Both the position numbers and the translations under genes were made by a program. Shown here one piece after another: positions 30,278 through 30,875 of a stretch of 30,875 bases of DNA. The notes beneath the pieces are model-generated. The model was not told the origin of the DNA, made no database searches, and saw only the letters and a program-made list of their open reading frames with translations. Source of the stretch: Isoetes engelmannii. Taxonomy: Eukaryota; Streptophyta; Lycopodiopsida; Isoetales; Isoetaceae. Positions within the stretch are counted from its first letter, which is position 1; every line of letters begins with the position of its first letter. Location: NCBI GenBank assembly GCA_011763485.2, contig JAANSK020297045.1, positions 1-30,875 on the forward strand. Direction: 5' to 3'.

Positions 30278-30875
30278 TCATGCCCGCATGGTGCTAGGAT
30301 GAGCCAAAGCAAGCTGTTGCAGCTGTCTGATCTTTGAAAGAAGCATGGCTCGCACGTGATTTACCTCTGCTCTAAAAACTCGTCTATCACGAACAGAGAC
30401 ATCTATGCCAGGATAGTCAGCAGCTGTTAGAGCCTCCTCCAAAATATCAAAAACGTTTGTCAAGCTAACAGAAAGAGTTTGCACATAGCGCCAAGCCTGC
30501 GCTTTCATCCATTCGGCATCAAAAAAAGGACCAGCATCAGGCGGTGGAGTGGCCTTCTTTGCAGCCTTTGCATCCTCGGAATCAGCATCCAGGGAAATGG
30601 ATTAAAGGATGCGAAGGAGAACCATCAGCGTCTTCCTGAGGCGATCCAGCTCCGCCAAGAGGACCTACATCATAAAACAAATCAATGAGTTCTTGAAAGC
30701 ACGACAACAAAAAACCATTCAGAAGATCGTACTATCCAATATCGAATGTCTCATCTGCCACATGCAAAGGTATGAAGTCCTGAAAACGAATTTCAGTGCT
30801 ATCTACAGGAGGTACAAAAGCAGGCGTCTCATCACGGTATTCTTCATCAGGGGGATAATCAACCACATCAACAGC
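30278..30875 (-). pseudogene. Partial unrecognised gene or pseudogene running off the right edge
   Basis: On the minus strand two coding-like blocks can be read. The right-edge block (30875 down to about 30737) encodes 'YPPDEEYRDETPAFVPPVDS' and 'FQDFIPLHVADETFDIG' and then meets a TAG. After a possible intron with acceptor GATGTAG near 30665, a second block encodes 'VLLAELDRLRKTLMVLLRIL', a TAA, then 'DADSEDAKAAKKATPPPDAG' and an Arg/Leu/Ala-rich helix-forming tail of 76 codons from the ATG at 30508. It ends at 30278. The text is protein-like but I do not recognise the family. Two stops suggest a pseudogene or transposon-derived sequence, unless I have the splice joins wrong. Confidence 0.4.

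Overview
The window is nuclear DNA of a land plant. The evidence is GT-AG spliceosomal introns, a PLATZ-family zinc-binding gene, a glutaredoxin-DEP-DUF547 fusion ending in PYDWSLN, an initiator-Met-tRNA primer-binding site of a copia element, and L1-type LINEs with a plant zf-RVT tail. The multi-intron TSPO gene without a long N-terminal extension and the load of decayed retroelements would fit a fern or another seed-free plant. That placement is a guess; the sequence alone does not prove it.

Four protein genes look intact, all on the minus strand. (1) A PLATZ protein (5844-6950) is uninterrupted and carries four 28-residue tandem repeats. (2) A TSPO/MBR membrane protein (7796-8858) has seven exons and 173 aa. 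(3) A glutaredoxin-DEP-DUF547 protein (13488-16058) has six exons and 662 aa, plus a probable intron in the 5' leader. (4) An HMCES/SRAP abasic-site DNA-crosslinking protein (26542-29596) has eight exons and 402 aa, with a C-terminal PIP-box. All exon joins I give keep the reading frame. A fifth, partial minus-strand gene or pseudogene lies at 30278-30875.

Between the genes are repeats. From 1 to 5.8 kb there is a decayed LINE on the minus strand whose 3' part is duplicated, a 108-bp tandem repeat, tRNA-like (SINE-like) pieces and a small foldback element. From 9.0 to 10.9 kb there are short direct repeats built on GACAGG, followed by a broken hAT-type transposase fragment. From 17.95 to 19.55 kb there is a 5'-truncated LINE on the minus strand with an 18-bp target-site duplication. 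From about 19.97 to 25.6 kb a decayed copia element (primer-binding site, gag, zinc knuckles, protease) is split by a 4-kb plus-strand LINE of the same family. That LINE is itself split by a ~590-bp AT-rich, dimeric MITE-like insertion, giving three nested layers.

The four intact genes do not form an operon or an obvious functional module. They are independent plant genes with roles in transcription, tetrapyrrole/lipid-related membrane function, a presumed redox role and DNA repair. I found no CRISPR array, no complete tRNA or rRNA gene, and no convincing new multi-gene system.
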